The position numbers and the translations under genes are program-made. 39,545 bases of DNA, from the NCBI GenBank assembly GCA_015228935.1, contig JADGCO010000016.1:1-39545 (forward strand), read 5' to 3'. This document shows positions 16,101-25,212 of this stretch, piece by piece; position 1 is the stretch's first letter, and every line of letters begins with the position of its first letter. This DNA comes from Magnetococcales bacterium (lineage in GTDB: Bacteria > Pseudomonadota > Magnetococcia > Magnetococcales > DC0425bin3). Below the pieces are notes generated by a model that saw only the letters and a program-made list of their open reading frames with translations, searched no databases and was not told the origin of the DNA.

Positions 16101-18208
16101 TTTCACTCCCCCCATTGCGTGAAGAGCTGAACCTGTTTCCTGGACCTCCCGAGCGGGATGGTTCCCCGACCTGGACCCTCCAGGATCCGGCCAGCAATCG
16201 TTTTTTTCGTTTGAGTTGGCAGACCTTCGAAATCCTGTCGCGCTGGGATGCGGGAGATCCCGCCGGTATCGCCCGGCAGGTTTGCGACCAGACCTCCCTG
16301 ACCATTACCGCCGAGGATGTCCTGAACCTGGTGCAATTCGTCGGCAACAACCACTTGTTGCGGGCGTTCCATCCCGGTGACACCCGGCGGCTGGAACAGG
16401 CCAGGCTGGCCACCCGGCTCTCCTGGTCGCGCTGGCTTTTGCATCACTATCTTTTCATTCGTCTGCCGCTGGTCCGCCCGGATCGTTGGCTGGCACGGGT
16501 CGTACCCTGGGTTGCACCACTGTTTACCAGGGGATTTGTCGTCTTTACCCTGATTATTTTGCTGGTGGGCCTGCTTCTGGTCGTGCGGCAATGGGATCTT
16601 TTCATGGCCACTGCGGTCAGCACGGCCAATTTTCAGGGAATGGTCAGTTACGGGGTGGCCTTCATGGGGATCAAGGTGATCCATGAACTCGGACATGCCC
16701 TGGCCGCCAAACGCGAAGGGTGCCGGGTTCCCACCATGGGGGTGGCGCTCATGGTGCTGGTTCCCGTCCTGTACACCGATACAACCGAAGCCTGGAAACT
16801 CACCCATCGTCGGCAACGTCTGCTCGTGGGAGGTGCCGGCATTCTGGCCGAATTGACCCTGGCCGCCTATGCCACCCTGCTGTGGGTACTCCTGCCGGAT
16901 GGCGTTTTGCGCACCGTGTTTTTCATCCTGGCCACCACGACCTGGATCTCCTCCCTGATCATCAATTCCAGCCCTTTCATGCGTTTCGATGGGTATTTTC
17001 TCTTGATGGACTCCTGGAACATGCCCAACCTCCATCGGCGCGCCTTCGACATGGCACGCTGGTGGTTGCGGGAGCGGCTTTTTGACCTCCGGACACCTCC
17101 CCCGGAATCCCAACCAGCAAAAACACAACGACTCCTCATTGTGTTCGCCGTCGCCACCTGGATCTACCGCCTGATCCTGTTTCTGGGCATTGCCCTGCTT
17201 GTTTATCATCTGTTCGTCAAGATTCTGGGAATTTTTCTGTTTGCAGTGGAATTGGGCTGGTTCATCCTCCTGCCTGTCGTTTCCGAAGTCAAAACATGGT
17301 GGCACATGCGTCAGAAAATCGTGCAGGATCGGCGTTGGCGCTTCTCTTTTCTGTTGACCGGTTTGTTCCTTTTGACCGGGTTGCTGACAGTTCCCTGGCA
17401 GGGAGAGATTGTTCTGCCGGCCTTGCTGCGGGCACGGGAACAGGTGGCCGTCTACTCCCTGACGGCAGGCCGGGTGCAAAGCATCCTGAAAAGGGAGGGT
17501 ACCCTGGTCAAGGCCGGAGAAACCCTGCTCATCCTCGATTCACCCGATCTGGAATACCGTCTCTCCCAGGCCCGGCGGCGCGTGGATCTGCTGGGTTGGG
17601 AAATTGCCAGCATGGGATTTGAAATGACCTTTCGGAGCCGCATCCAGACCCTGGAACAGGAAATGGCGGGAGCCGTGGCCGAGCGTTACGGCCTGGAACA
17701 GGAAAAACAGCGTTTGCATCTGCGGGCCGCCATTACCGGAAAAGTGGCAGACTTTTCTCCAGAAGTGGATATCGGACAGTGGCTCCCCGCCCGTTTCCAG
17801 ATTGCCACCCTCGTCTCCCCCGAGCAGGCCATGGTGACGGCCTATGTGGCGGAAAAAGAGATTGCCCGTCTGCATCAGGGGGCGGAGTGCAGATTTTATT
17901 TCCGGGACGCACGGCATACCGGAATTCCCTGCCGCCTGGAAGCCATGGATTCCCTCTCCACCGGAGTCTTGCTGGATCCTGCCCTGGCCGATCTCTACGG
18001 CGGCAACGTCCCCGTCCGGGAACATGGGCAGGCATTGATTCCGGAACAAGCCTTTTATCGTGTCATGCTGCGGACAATGGAATCCACGCCTGTTCCCGAA
18101 CGACAACGCCTGGGGCGGGTGGCAATCGCCGGCGACAGGCAAAGCCTCGCCATGAATTTTTTTCGCACCGTTCTTGCCGTCGTCTTCCGGGAGGCAGGGG
18201 TGAATTGA
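16097..18208 (+). CDS. M50 site-2-protease-like membrane protein fused to an HlyD-type adaptor domain
   Basis: This 703-residue polytopic protein carries the zinc-metalloprotease motif HELGH (H196-H200, VIHELGHALAAKREGC) and the second M50 motif NSSPFMRFDGYFLLMD (Asp at about 298). Several membrane helices surround these (about 150-172, 235-285, 350-400, 425-445). The C-terminal third (about 455-650) is an HlyD-like barrel-sandwich (VAVYSLTAGRVQSILKREGTLVKAGETLLILDSPDLEYRL, helical hairpin, AAITGKVADFSPEVDIGQWL). The N-terminal ~100 residues are soluble and could bind a peptide. Similar fusions are annotated as peptide zinc metalloproteases beside HlyD genes and are thought to act in peptide processing or export. 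All zinc ligands look present. The start is GTG, overlapping the preceding stop. Confidence 0.87.
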   Translation: MISLPPLREELNLFPGPPERDGSPTWTLQDPASNRFFRLSWQTFEILSRWDAGDPAGIARQVCDQTSLTITAEDVLNLVQFVGNNHLLRAFHPGDTRRLEQARLATRLSWSRWLLHHYLFIRLPLVRPDRWLARVVPWVAPLFTRGFVVFTLIILLVGLLLVVRQWDLFMATAVSTANFQGMVSYGVAFMGIKVIHELGHALAAKREGCRVPTMGVALMVLVPVLYTDTTEAWKLTHRRQRLLVGGAGILAELTLAAYATLLWVLLPDGVLRTVFFILATTTWISSLIINSSPFMRFDGYFLLMDSWNMPNLHRRAFDMARWWLRERLFDLRTPPPESQPAKTQRLLIVFAVATWIYRLILFLGIALLVYHLFVKILGIFLFAVELGWFILLPVVSEVKTWWHMRQKIVQDRRWRFSFLLTGLFLLTGLLTVPWQGEIVLPALLRAREQVAVYSLTAGRVQSILKREGTLVKAGETLLILDSPDLEYRLSQARRRVDLLGWEIASMGFEMTFRSRIQTLEQEMAGAVAERYGLEQEKQRLHLRAAITGKVADFSPEVDIGQWLPARFQIATLVSPEQAMVTAYVAEKEIARLHQGAECRFYFRDARHTGIPCRLEAMDSLSTGVLLDPALADLYGGNVPVREHGQALIPEQAFYRVMLRTMESTPVPERQRLGRVAIAGDRQSLAMNFFRTVLAVVFREAGVN

Positions 18209-18291
18209 AAAAAATACATTGATGAAAAAATACGGGGTAAAGGCATGATGGCATCCCCGTTGCTCTTACCCCCAATATGGAACGCTCGATC

Positions 18292-21200
18292 ATGAAATCG
18301 CTGAACTTCGAATTCCTGCGCCCTTCCTGGCCGCAGTTGGCGGAACTGGGTGGCTTTGCCGAAAGCTATGCCCATCCCGATCCCGGAAGCAGCCTGGTGA
18401 AGCTGCGTGCGTTCGCGGAACAGCTCGTCCTGTGGATCTACGACCGGGCCGGCTTTCCCAAGCCGTTCAAGCCCAATCTGAATGATCTTCTCAATGAGGA
18501 CGCTTTCCAGGCTGCCGTACCCAAGGTGGTGGTGGACAAGCTCCACGCCATCCGGATTCACGGCAACAAGGCGGCCCATGGCGAAAAAGCCACCACCGAC
18601 ACGGCTTTGTGGCTGCTCAAGGAGTCTCACGAAATTGGCCGCTGGATCTTCGTGACCAGTGGCCAGGGCAAAACCACCGATCTGGACGCCTACCAGGAAC
18701 CACCCGCTGGTGGCCTGGCGGGCGAGGCCCGTTCCCAGCTCAAGCGGGAAAAGAAGACGGTGCTGAAGCAATTGGCCGCTCAGGAAGCGCAGATGCAGAC
18801 GCTCCTGGAAGAGTTGGACGCGGCCCGGGAAAAGACGCAAACCGCCGAACTCAAGGCGGACGAGCTGGAAGCGCTCATCCAGTCCGGTCGCCATGCCGCC
18901 GATGCCTTGAATTTTGATGAAACCACCACTCGCGCCCGCCTCATCGACAGCCAACTGGCCGCCGCCGGTTGGCGCGTCACCCAGTCGGATGATGTCGGCC
19001 AGGAGGTGGAGGTTGACCATCAGCCGACCCAGACCGGCAAGGGTTATGCCGATTATGTTCTGTGGAACGACGACGGCAAACCTCTGGCCGTGGTGGAGGC
19101 CAAGAAGACGGCCAAGAGCGCCGAACTGGGCCGCAAGCAGGCCCAGCTTTATGCAGACGGCCTGGAGAAGATGCATGGCCAGCGCCCGGTAATCTTCTAC
19201 ACCAACGGCTTCGACATTTGGATCTGGGATGATGCCGGTGGTTACTCGCCGCGCAAGCTTTATGGCTTTTACTCCAGGGACAGTCTGCAATACCTCGTCA
19301 CCTTCCAACGCATCAGCCGCAGGGGGCTGGATGAAATCCAGCCTTCTGAAATCGCGGGCCGACTCTATCAACTGGAAGCCATCAAGCGTATCTGCGAACG
19401 CTTGACCGCCCGGCATCGCCGCGCCCTGGTGGTCCAGGCCACCGGCACTGGCAAGACCCGGGTGGCCATCTCGCTCACCGATGTACTCATCCGTGCCGGG
19501 TGGGTCAAGCGGGTGTTGTTCCTGTGCGACCGCAAGGAACTGAGAAAACAGGCCAAAAACGCCTATGCCGATCTGCTCAACGAGCCTCTGGTCGTGGTGG
19601 GCCGCCAAACGGCCAAGGATCGGGACAAACGCATCTACCTGGCCACCTATCCAGCCATGATGACGGTCTTCGAGACCTTCGACGTGGGATTCTTCGACCT
19701 GATCATCGCCGACGAATCCCACCGCAGCATCTACAACCGCTATCGCGATCTTTTTTTCTATTTTGATGCCCTTCAGGTGGGGCTAACCGCCACGCCGGTG
19801 GGGATGATCAACCGCAATACCTTCCGGCTCTTCGGCTGCGAGGATGACGACCCCACCTTCAACTACGATTTTTCCCGTGCGGTGGAGGAAGGGCATCTGG
19901 TTCCCTTCGAGCTGTTCACACACACCACCGAGTTCCTGCGCCGGGGGATCAGGTACGAACAGCTCAGCGAGGCGCAGCGCCAGCAGTTGGAGGACGACGG
20001 CGAGGATCCGGAATCCTTCGACTACGACGCCGGGCAAGTGGACAAGGCGGTGTTCAACAAGGACACCAACAAGCACGTCCTGCGCAACCTGATGGAAAAT
20101 GGCCTGCGGGAGTCCACCGGCACCCATCCAGGCAAGACCATCCTCTTTGCCCGCAACCACAACCATGCGGTGCTGCTCTCCCAGCTTTTCGATGAGCTGT
20201 ATCCCCAGTATGGCGGCGGGTTCTGCCAAGTGATCGACACCTACGACCCCCGCGCCGAGCAGTTGATTGATGACTTCAAGGGGGTGGGTTCCAATCCGGG
20301 GCTGACCATCGCCATCTCGGTGGACATGCTGGATACCGGCATCGACGTGCCCGAGGTGGTGAATCTCGTTTTTGCCAAGCCGGTCAAGTCCCGGGTCAAG
20401 TTCTGGCAGATGATCGGGCGTGGCACCCGGCTTTGTTCGGAACTGTTCGGCCCCGGCCAGCACAAGCGCCATTTCCGCATCTTCGACCACTGGGGCAACT
20501 TCGAATTCTTCGCCGAAGCGTTTCAGGAAGCCGACCCGGCCCCATCCAAATCCCTCCTGCAACAGGTGTTTGAGGCGCACATTGATCTGGCCGAGGCCGC
20601 CCTGGAGCAGTCCGAACCGGCGGCCTTCAAGCTGGCAGTGGAACTGATGGCCAAGGATTTGGCCGCCCTGCCCGAGGAGACCATCGCCGTGCGGGAGAAG
20701 TGGCGGGAAAAGCGCACTGTTCAGCGGGCTTACGTTCTGGAGCAGTTCGCCTCGGAAACAGTGATCCTGCTGCGCCAGACCATGGCCCCGCTGATGCAGT
20801 GGATCGACATTCGCGACCACGCCGCCGCCTGGCAGTTCGACCGGCTCATGGCCCTGATGCAGGTCGAGTTGCTGAAGAAATCCAGCCGTTTCGAGGACTA
20901 CCGGGATCAGGCCATGGATCAGGTGGCGCAGCTCCAGATGCACCTGAACCCGGTGCGGGAGAAGGGGGAGACGATCAAGCGGTTCAAGGATGGTGCGTTC
21001 TGGGCCACGGTGAGCGTGGCGCAACTGGAAGAGATGCGTCGGGAGTTGCGGGGCATCATGCATCATCGCCGTCCGGAAGAGCGTTCCGGCGAAACCGTGC
21101 GGGTAGTGGATGTGACCGATGGCGGCATCGAGTTCGCCCAGCGCAAGGCCAACATCACCGCCAACGACCTGGCCGCCTACCGCCAGCGGGTGGAAGAAGT

Positions 21201-21669
21201 TCTCATGCCTCTGTTCGAGAGCAACCCCACCTTGCAGAAGATCCGCGCCGGCGAGCCGGTGACCGGGACGGACCTGAACGCCCTGAACGCCCTGGTTCAC
21301 CTGGAGCGGCCCGACGTGGACCTGAACATACTGCTGGAGTTCTACCAGGAGACCGCCGGCGGGCTGGCGCAGATCCTGCGCTCCATCATCGGTATGGATG
21401 CGGCAGCGGTGGAACGGCACTTTGCCGATTTCGTCCGCCGCCATCCCAAGCTGAACGCCCGGCAGATCCGTTTTCTGGGCCTGCTCAAGAACCACATCAG
21501 CAGGTTCGGCGTCATTGCCATCGACCGGCTCTACGAACCGCCGTTCACCACCGTGGACAGCGAAGGCCCCGATGGCGTGTTCCGCGACGAGGCGCAGATG
21601 GATGACCTGATCGCCATCCTGGACGCCTTCAAACCCCCTGCACAGCATGAAGTGAGAACCACCGCATGA
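18292..21669 (+). CDS. hsdR: Type I restriction enzyme R subunit (system 1)
   Basis: This 1125-residue motor/nuclease subunit begins with a DUF4145-like helical domain (about 1-110) and a coiled coil (about 145-205). The PD-(D/E)xK nuclease core has Asp in [20 protein letters not shown] and the ExK at about 268-270. The SF2 helicase motifs follow: Walker A ATGTGKT (about 383-389), DESH (474-477), LTATP (about 498) and motif [10 protein letters not shown] (about 706-713), then a C-terminal helical domain of the EcoEI-R type. It translocates and cuts unmodified DNA when joined to M2S. I prefer the ATG at 18292 (GGAACG upstream) over 18277. The stop overlaps the hsdM start (ATGA). All catalytic motifs are intact, but its partner hsdM is broken, so restriction is probably off unless another M subunit substitutes. 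Confidence 0.93.
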   Translation: MKSLNFEFLRPSWPQLAELGGFAESYAHPDPGSSLVKLRAFAEQLVLWIYDRAGFPKPFKPNLNDLLNEDAFQAAVPKVVVDKLHAIRIHGNKAAHGEKATTDTALWLLKESHEIGRWIFVTSGQGKTTDLDAYQEPPAGGLAGEARSQLKREKKTVLKQLAAQEAQMQTLLEELDAAREKTQTAELKADELEALIQSGRHAADALNFDETTTRARLIDSQLAAAGWRVTQSDDVGQEVEVDHQPTQTGKGYADYVLWNDDGKPLAVVEAKKTAKSAELGRKQAQLYADGLEKMHGQRPVIFYTNGFDIWIWDDAGGYSPRKLYGFYSRDSLQYLVTFQRISRRGLDEIQPSEIAGRLYQLEAIKRICERLTARHRRALVVQATGTGKTRVAISLTDVLIRAGWVKRVLFLCDRKELRKQAKNAYADLLNEPLVVVGRQTAKDRDKRIYLATYPAMMTVFETFDVGFFDLIIADESHRSIYNRYRDLFFYFDALQVGLTATPVGMINRNTFRLFGCEDDDPTFNYDFSRAVEEGHLVPFELFTHTTEFLRRGIRYEQLSEAQRQQLEDDGEDPESFDYDAGQVDKAVFNKDTNKHVLRNLMENGLRESTGTHPGKTILFARNHNHAVLLSQLFDELYPQYGGGFCQVIDTYDPRAEQLIDDFKGVGSNPGLTIAISVDMLDTGIDVPEVVNLVFAKPVKSRVKFWQMIGRGTRLCSELFGPGQHKRHFRIFDHWGNFEFFAEAFQEADPAPSKSLLQQVFEAHIDLAEAALEQSEPAAFKLAVELMAKDLAALPEETIAVREKWREKRTVQRAYVLEQFASETVILLRQTMAPLMQWIDIRDHAAAWQFDRLMALMQVELLKKSSRFEDYRDQAMDQVAQLQMHLNPVREKGETIKRFKDGAFWATVSVAQLEEMRRELRGIMHHRRPEERSGETVRVVDVTDGGIEFAQRKANITANDLAAYRQRVEEVLMPLFESNPTLQKIRAGEPVTGTDLNALNALVHLERPDVDLNILLEFYQETAGGLAQILRSIIGMDAAAVERHFADFVRRHPKLNARQIRFLGLLKNHISRFGVIAIDRLYEPPFTTVDSEGPDGVFRDEAQMDDLIAILDAFKPPAQHEVRTTA

Positions 21670-22834
21670 TTACCGGCGAGTTGAAAGCAAAAGTGGACAA
21701 ACTTTGGACAGAATTCTGGACCGGCGGCATTACCAATCCGCTTACCGTCATCGAGCAGATTTCGTTTTTGATGTTCGCCCGGCTGCTGGATATCGCCGAG
21801 TCCCGCAACGAGAAGCGCGACGCCCGCACGGGCCACCAGGGCCGCCGTAATTTCGGCGAGACCGAGCAGGATCTGCGTTGGTCCCGTTTCAAGCACCTGG
21901 GGGCGGAAGAGATGCTGCCCCTGGTGCGGGATCGGGTCTTTCCCCACTTCAAGAAGGTGGCGGTGGATGGGGCCGAGTTCGGCGAATACATGAAAGAGGC
22001 CCAGTTGATGATCGCCAAGCCCAGTCTGCTGGTGAAGGCGGTGGAGATGATCGACGCCCTGCCGCTCACCGCCGGGGACACCAAGGGGGACCTCTACGAG
22101 TATTTGCTGGGCAAGTTGACCACGGCGGGCATCAACGGCCAGTTTCGCACCCCGCGCCATGTGATCCGCGCCATGGTGGAGATGGTCGCCCCCCGCCCCG
22201 ACGAGGTGGTGGGGGATCCTGCCTGTGGCACCGCCGGCTTCCTGGTGGAGGCCTTGCAATACCTGATGCGGGAACACACCTCCCCGAAAATGGTGGAGAC
22301 CGACCCGGAAACGGGTGAAAAAATCTACCACGGCGACCTGCTGGAGCCTCACCGGGAGCATATCCAGCGCCGCATGTTCCGGGGCTTCGACTTCGATGTC
22401 ACCATGCTGCGCATCGCCGCCATGAACCTGTTGCTCCACGGCATTGACGCCCCGGACATCCACTATCAGGACACCCTGAGCAACACCTTTCCGGAGCGTT
22501 ATCCCAAGCTGGCGGTTGCAGGCTTTGACGTAATCCTGGCCAACCCGCCCTTCAAGGGCAGCCTGGACCATGAGAATGTCCATCCCTCTCTGTTGGGGCT
22601 GGTAAAGACCAAAAAGACCGAACTGCTGTTTGTCACCCTCATTCTGCGCATGCTCAAACTGGGGGGACGGTGCGCGGTCATCGTGCCGGACGGGGTCCTG
22701 TTTGGCAGTTCCAATGCTCATGTGGACCTGCGCTCCCTCCTGGTGGAAAAGAACCAGAGATTCTGGACCGCATGCTGGCTCTGGAGCGTGATATCATGGG
22801 GGACCTGGAGGAATTGAAGCGGATGATCGGATAG
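21666..22834 (+). pseudogene. hsdM: Type I DNA methyltransferase M subunit (system 1), internally deleted and frameshifted
   Basis: The first ~360 residues are a normal HsdM: N-terminal helical domain ([34 protein letters not shown]), SAM-binding motif DPACGTAGF (about 184-192) and catalytic NPPF (293-296). The frame then leaves the family after [12 protein letters not shown] and stops at 22815-22817. In another frame, 22757-22834 reads [20 protein letters not shown], then KRMIG and TAG, which is the usual extreme C-terminus of HsdM. Family members have about 480-500 residues, so about 125 residues between VEKN and EILDR are missing and the joint (about 22745-22757) is out of frame. The SAM site and catalytic site survive, but the lost part helps bind HsdS, so a functional complex is unlikely. 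The start overlaps the hsdR stop (ATGA). Confidence 0.9.
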
Positions 22835-22846
22835 GGGGTCGTTACG

Positions 22847-23245
22847 ATGAACACGGCAGACAGAATTTATGAGGAAGTCAAACAGGTGCCTGAAGAACAT
22901 GCCCAAAAGATTTTGGACTTTGTCCTGGCGATCAAGAAGCAAACCTCTTTTGAGGAAAAGGTGTGGCAAGGGGAAACGGATGGCCTGTCATCCGGGAATT
23001 GCCGGAGAGATGGGTCGGTAGACGATCAGAAGGCCCATAAGCATTGGCCCGCCAATTTATGTTCAATAGATATGCGTGGCTGGCGTTTGGACCGGGAAGA
23101 GGCCCATGCATCCATGGACGCCATGGCCAGGCTGCTGGCCAATCCAGTTTCTTTGAAAGAGGGAGGAACATTGTCGGGAAATCAACGTGATTTGAAACAA
23201 GAAAACCCGCATTTCGTGAATAACACGAGAGAAACAACACCATGA
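22847..23245 (+). CDS. Small protein with DUF2281-like antitoxin N-terminus, probably degenerate
   Basis: The 132-residue reading frame begins MNTADRIYEEVKQVPEEHAQ, then KILDFVLAIKKQ, which looks like the DUF2281-type start of type II antitoxins. The following ~95 residues have no recognisable pattern and poor composition for a folded protein, although WRLDREEAHASMDAMARL may be a displaced piece of another antitoxin. The gene starts 12 bp after the hsdM remnant with GGGGGT upstream of ATG. Its end overlaps the start of the ribbon-helix-helix antitoxin (23242). It is best read as a decayed antitoxin or a fusion of remnants. Confidence 0.4.
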   Translation: MNTADRIYEEVKQVPEEHAQKILDFVLAIKKQTSFEEKVWQGETDGLSSGNCRRDGSVDDQKAHKHWPANLCSIDMRGWRLDREEAHASMDAMARLLANPVSLKEGGTLSGNQRDLKQENPHFVNNTRETTP

Positions 23246-23454
23246 TCGAGTTATCACTCCCCTCCGAAATGGAGTATCAACTGGTCCGCCGAGCCAAGGA
23301 ATCGGGGCAGGATCTGACCATTTTCATGGAAGCCATCGTCGCGGAGTACCTGGAGGATCAAGCCGACAGGGAACGTGCCGAAGCCGTTTTGGACCAAAAC
23401 AATCCCCGGTTCAGCCTGGAAGAAGTGGAACGGAAGCTTGGCTTGGCGGATTGA
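23242..23454 (+). CDS. RelB/ParD-like antitoxin
   Basis: This 70-residue protein has a short N-terminal strand MIELSLPSEMEYQLVRRAKE, fitting a ribbon-helix-helix DNA-binding domain. An acidic helical tail follows (EYLEDQADRERAEAVLDQNN, then PRFSLEEVERKLGLAD) of the kind that wraps around RelE-type toxins. It overlaps the next gene, a RelE-family toxin, by 17 bp, the normal arrangement of an autoregulated type II toxin-antitoxin operon. It lies between hsdM and hsdS of R-M system 1. Confidence 0.78.
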   Translation: MIELSLPSEMEYQLVRRAKESGQDLTIFMEAIVAEYLEDQADRERAEAVLDQNNPRFSLEEVERKLGLAD

Positions 23455-23707
23455 GTTCGACGCCGTGGCCGTGGAGGCCCTGCGCCGTTTGGACAAAACC
23501 GTGCAGCGTCGCATCCTGGATTACCTGAAAAAACGCATCGCGCCTGCGGAGAATCCGCGTCTGTGGGGCAAGCCGTTGCGTGGCAACAAGCGGGGATTAT
23601 GGCGTTATCGTGTTGGAGATTATCGGTTGCTGTGCCAGTTGCGGGATGATCAACTGGTCGTGCTGGTGGTGGATGTGGGGCATCGGGGGCATGTGTATGA
23701 ACGGTAA
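23438..23707 (+). CDS. RelE/ParE-family toxin
   Basis: This 89-residue protein starts at TTG 23438 (AWRIEFDAVAVEALRRLDKT) and continues VQRRILDYLKKR, LWGKPLRGNKRGLWRYRVGDYRLLCQL and VVDVGHRGHVYER. This is the compact RelE fold with its basic catalytic face; R and Y residues in WRYRVGDYR and the terminal HRGHVYER occupy the usual functional positions. RelE toxins cleave mRNA in the ribosomal A site. The TTG start is chosen because the family begins two residues before the first strand; GTGGAACGGAAGC upstream can serve as ribosome site. It looks intact and is paired with the antitoxin at 23242. Confidence 0.85.
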   Translation: MAWRIEFDAVAVEALRRLDKTVQRRILDYLKKRIAPAENPRLWGKPLRGNKRGLWRYRVGDYRLLCQLRDDQLVVLVVDVGHRGHVYER

Positions 23708-23753
23708 GGAGATCATGGCCAACCTGGAAAAACTGCGGGGGATGGTGGGATGA
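23697..23753 (+). pseudogene. Short ORF resembling an HsdM C-terminal tail, coupled to hsdS
   Basis: The 18 codons MNGKEIMANLEKLRGMVG end in a TGA that overlaps the hsdS ATG (ATGA). The peptide resembles the extreme C-terminus of HsdM proteins and the tail already seen at 22757-22834 ([16 protein letters not shown]). Direct hsdM-hsdS overlap is the normal arrangement, so this may be the original or a duplicated hsdM end, left behind when the toxin-antitoxin block came to lie between M and S. It could also be a chance leader ORF. Confidence 0.45.
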
Positions 23754-24934
23754 TGCGTGAGGTGAAGCTTGGCGACCTGTTCCAAGTAAAATCAAGCAAG
23801 AGAGTGCTGAAATCCCAGTGGCAAACCAATGGAGTCCCTTTTTACAGAGGGCGTGAAATTACAGCGCTTTCCGAGGCCGGGCATGTTGATAATGAGCTAT
23901 TCATTTCAGAAGAGCTTTACGCTGAGCATAAGGCAAAACACGGTGTGCCAGTACCTGGAGATTTGTTGATCACAGCAATCGGTACAATTGGCAATGCCTA
24001 TATTGTGCAGCCAAAGGACAGATTTTATTTTAAGGACGCAAGCGTTCTGTGGCTTCAAAAAAAGAATGATGTGAACAGCACTTTTATTAACTATTGGATA
24101 CATTCACCCTTTATGCGAAGGCAGATTATCAAAGGAGTAGGGACAACGGTAGACACGTTGACAATAGATAAGCTCAGGAGCATGACTCTGCACATCCCAC
24201 CCCTCCCGGAGCAGAAGCGCATCGCTGCCATTCTGGACAAGGCCGACGCCATCCGCCGCAATCGCCGCCAAGCACTGGCCCTGGCCGACCAGTTTCTCCG
24301 CGCTGTCTTTCTCGACATGTTCGGCGACCCGGTCACCAACCCGAAGGGGTGGCCGGTCGGTACAATCCGGGATCTCCTTTCCGAGGTTCGGTATGGCACG
24401 GCCAAGAAGGCCGACGCTATTGAAGGTGAATTCCCTGTTCTTCGAATGGGGAACATCACGTTCGAAGGTGCTTGGGATTTGTCGGATCTGAAGTACGTTG
24501 ATATCAGCGAACAAGAACAGCCAAAGTATCTTGCTGCACGAAATGATATCTTATTCAATAGAACGAATAGTAAAGAGCTTGTTGGAAAGACTGCTGTTTG
24601 CGATTTTGACGAACCCATGGCCTTTGCTGGATACCTTATAAGAGCCAGGGTAAATGATCGAGCAGACCCATATTATATTTCAGGATATTTGAACTCTAAG
24701 CACGGTAAGGCAACCCTTATGGGAATGTGTAAAAACATCGTGGGGATGGCAAACATCAACGCTCAGGAAATGCAGGATATTTCTATCGCTCACCCACCTA
24801 TCGATATTCAACGTGACTTCAGGCAGGTTGTGGAAGGAGTAAAGAAAAGCAAGAGCCTTCATCTTGCAGGGGTTGAGCAAGCGAATATTCTTTTCGGCTC
24901 CCTCACCCAACGCGCCTTCCGTGGGGAGTTGTGA
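23750..24934 (+). CDS. hsdS: Type I restriction-modification specificity subunit S (system 1)
   Basis: This 394-residue protein sets the DNA target of the R-M complex. Target-recognition domain 1 covers about 1-140, and the central conserved region about 143-200 (IPPLPEQKRIAAILDKADAIRRNRRQALALADQFLRAVFLDMFGDP) forms a helical spacer. Domain 2 covers about 200-355, and a distal conserved region ends in LFGSLTQRAFRGEL. Both domains look complete. The two recognition domains are AT-richer than the central spacer and neighbouring genes, as expected where domains are swapped between strains. The first ATG overlaps a short HsdM-tail-like ORF. Without an intact M subunit nearby its use is unclear. 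Confidence 0.92.
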   Translation: MMREVKLGDLFQVKSSKRVLKSQWQTNGVPFYRGREITALSEAGHVDNELFISEELYAEHKAKHGVPVPGDLLITAIGTIGNAYIVQPKDRFYFKDASVLWLQKKNDVNSTFINYWIHSPFMRRQIIKGVGTTVDTLTIDKLRSMTLHIPPLPEQKRIAAILDKADAIRRNRRQALALADQFLRAVFLDMFGDPVTNPKGWPVGTIRDLLSEVRYGTAKKADAIEGEFPVLRMGNITFEGAWDLSDLKYVDISEQEQPKYLAARNDILFNRTNSKELVGKTAVCDFDEPMAFAGYLIRARVNDRADPYYISGYLNSKHGKATLMGMCKNIVGMANINAQEMQDISIAHPPIDIQRDFRQVVEGVKKSKSLHLAGVEQANILFGSLTQRAFRGEL

Positions 24935-24957
24935 GCGGCCTATGAGATCAGCCGGAC

Positions 24958-25029
24958 GTGCCGCACAAGGGATGGCAGTGCATCGACGCCTATGACCTGG
25001 AAAAGGCCACAGGAACCTGCGGCGCATAA
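24958..25029 (+). pseudogene. Fragment of a small Cys-containing protein (HKGWxC family), 5' part only
   Basis: From GTG 24958 the codons read VPHKGWQCIDAYDLEKATG, then TCGA and TAA. This resembles the beginning of a small bacterial protein family (HKGWxCxDxxDL followed by TCxMC) that I recall only from general familiarity. Members go on with a second Cys and a longer body, which is missing here. The rest of the 24935-25212 gap shows no gene. Confidence 0.3.
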
Positions 25030-25212
25030 ACAGACATGCGGAATCAGAAGATTGTTTATGGTTGAGACCTGAACCAGGGAGCCGAACGCTCCAGGTGTTT
25101 TAATTCAACCATCTGATAAATAAGGAGAATCAATTCACTCAAGCAAGGCGGCTCAATTGGCCTGGGCGTTGCGTTGGAGAGGGGCAGGCAACCCCTTCAA
25201 CGGAGACCGACC

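Noticed and set aside
16103-17479. Long minus-strand reading frame opposite the M50 gene
   Set aside because: It is the mirror of a strongly supported membrane protease gene, with His/Gln/Gly-rich composition and no family resemblance.
18235-18275. Terminator between the M50 gene and hsdR
   Set aside because: GGGGTAA and TTACCCCC can pair, but the loop is long and there is no T-run.
19783-21648. Minus-strand reading frame of about 620 codons opposite hsdR of system 1
   Set aside because: Shadow of the R subunit; no motif, and overlap with a confirmed gene over its whole length.
22740-22834. Programmed frameshift restoring full HsdM
   Set aside because: A shift alone would not help, because about 125 conserved residues are absent between the two frames.
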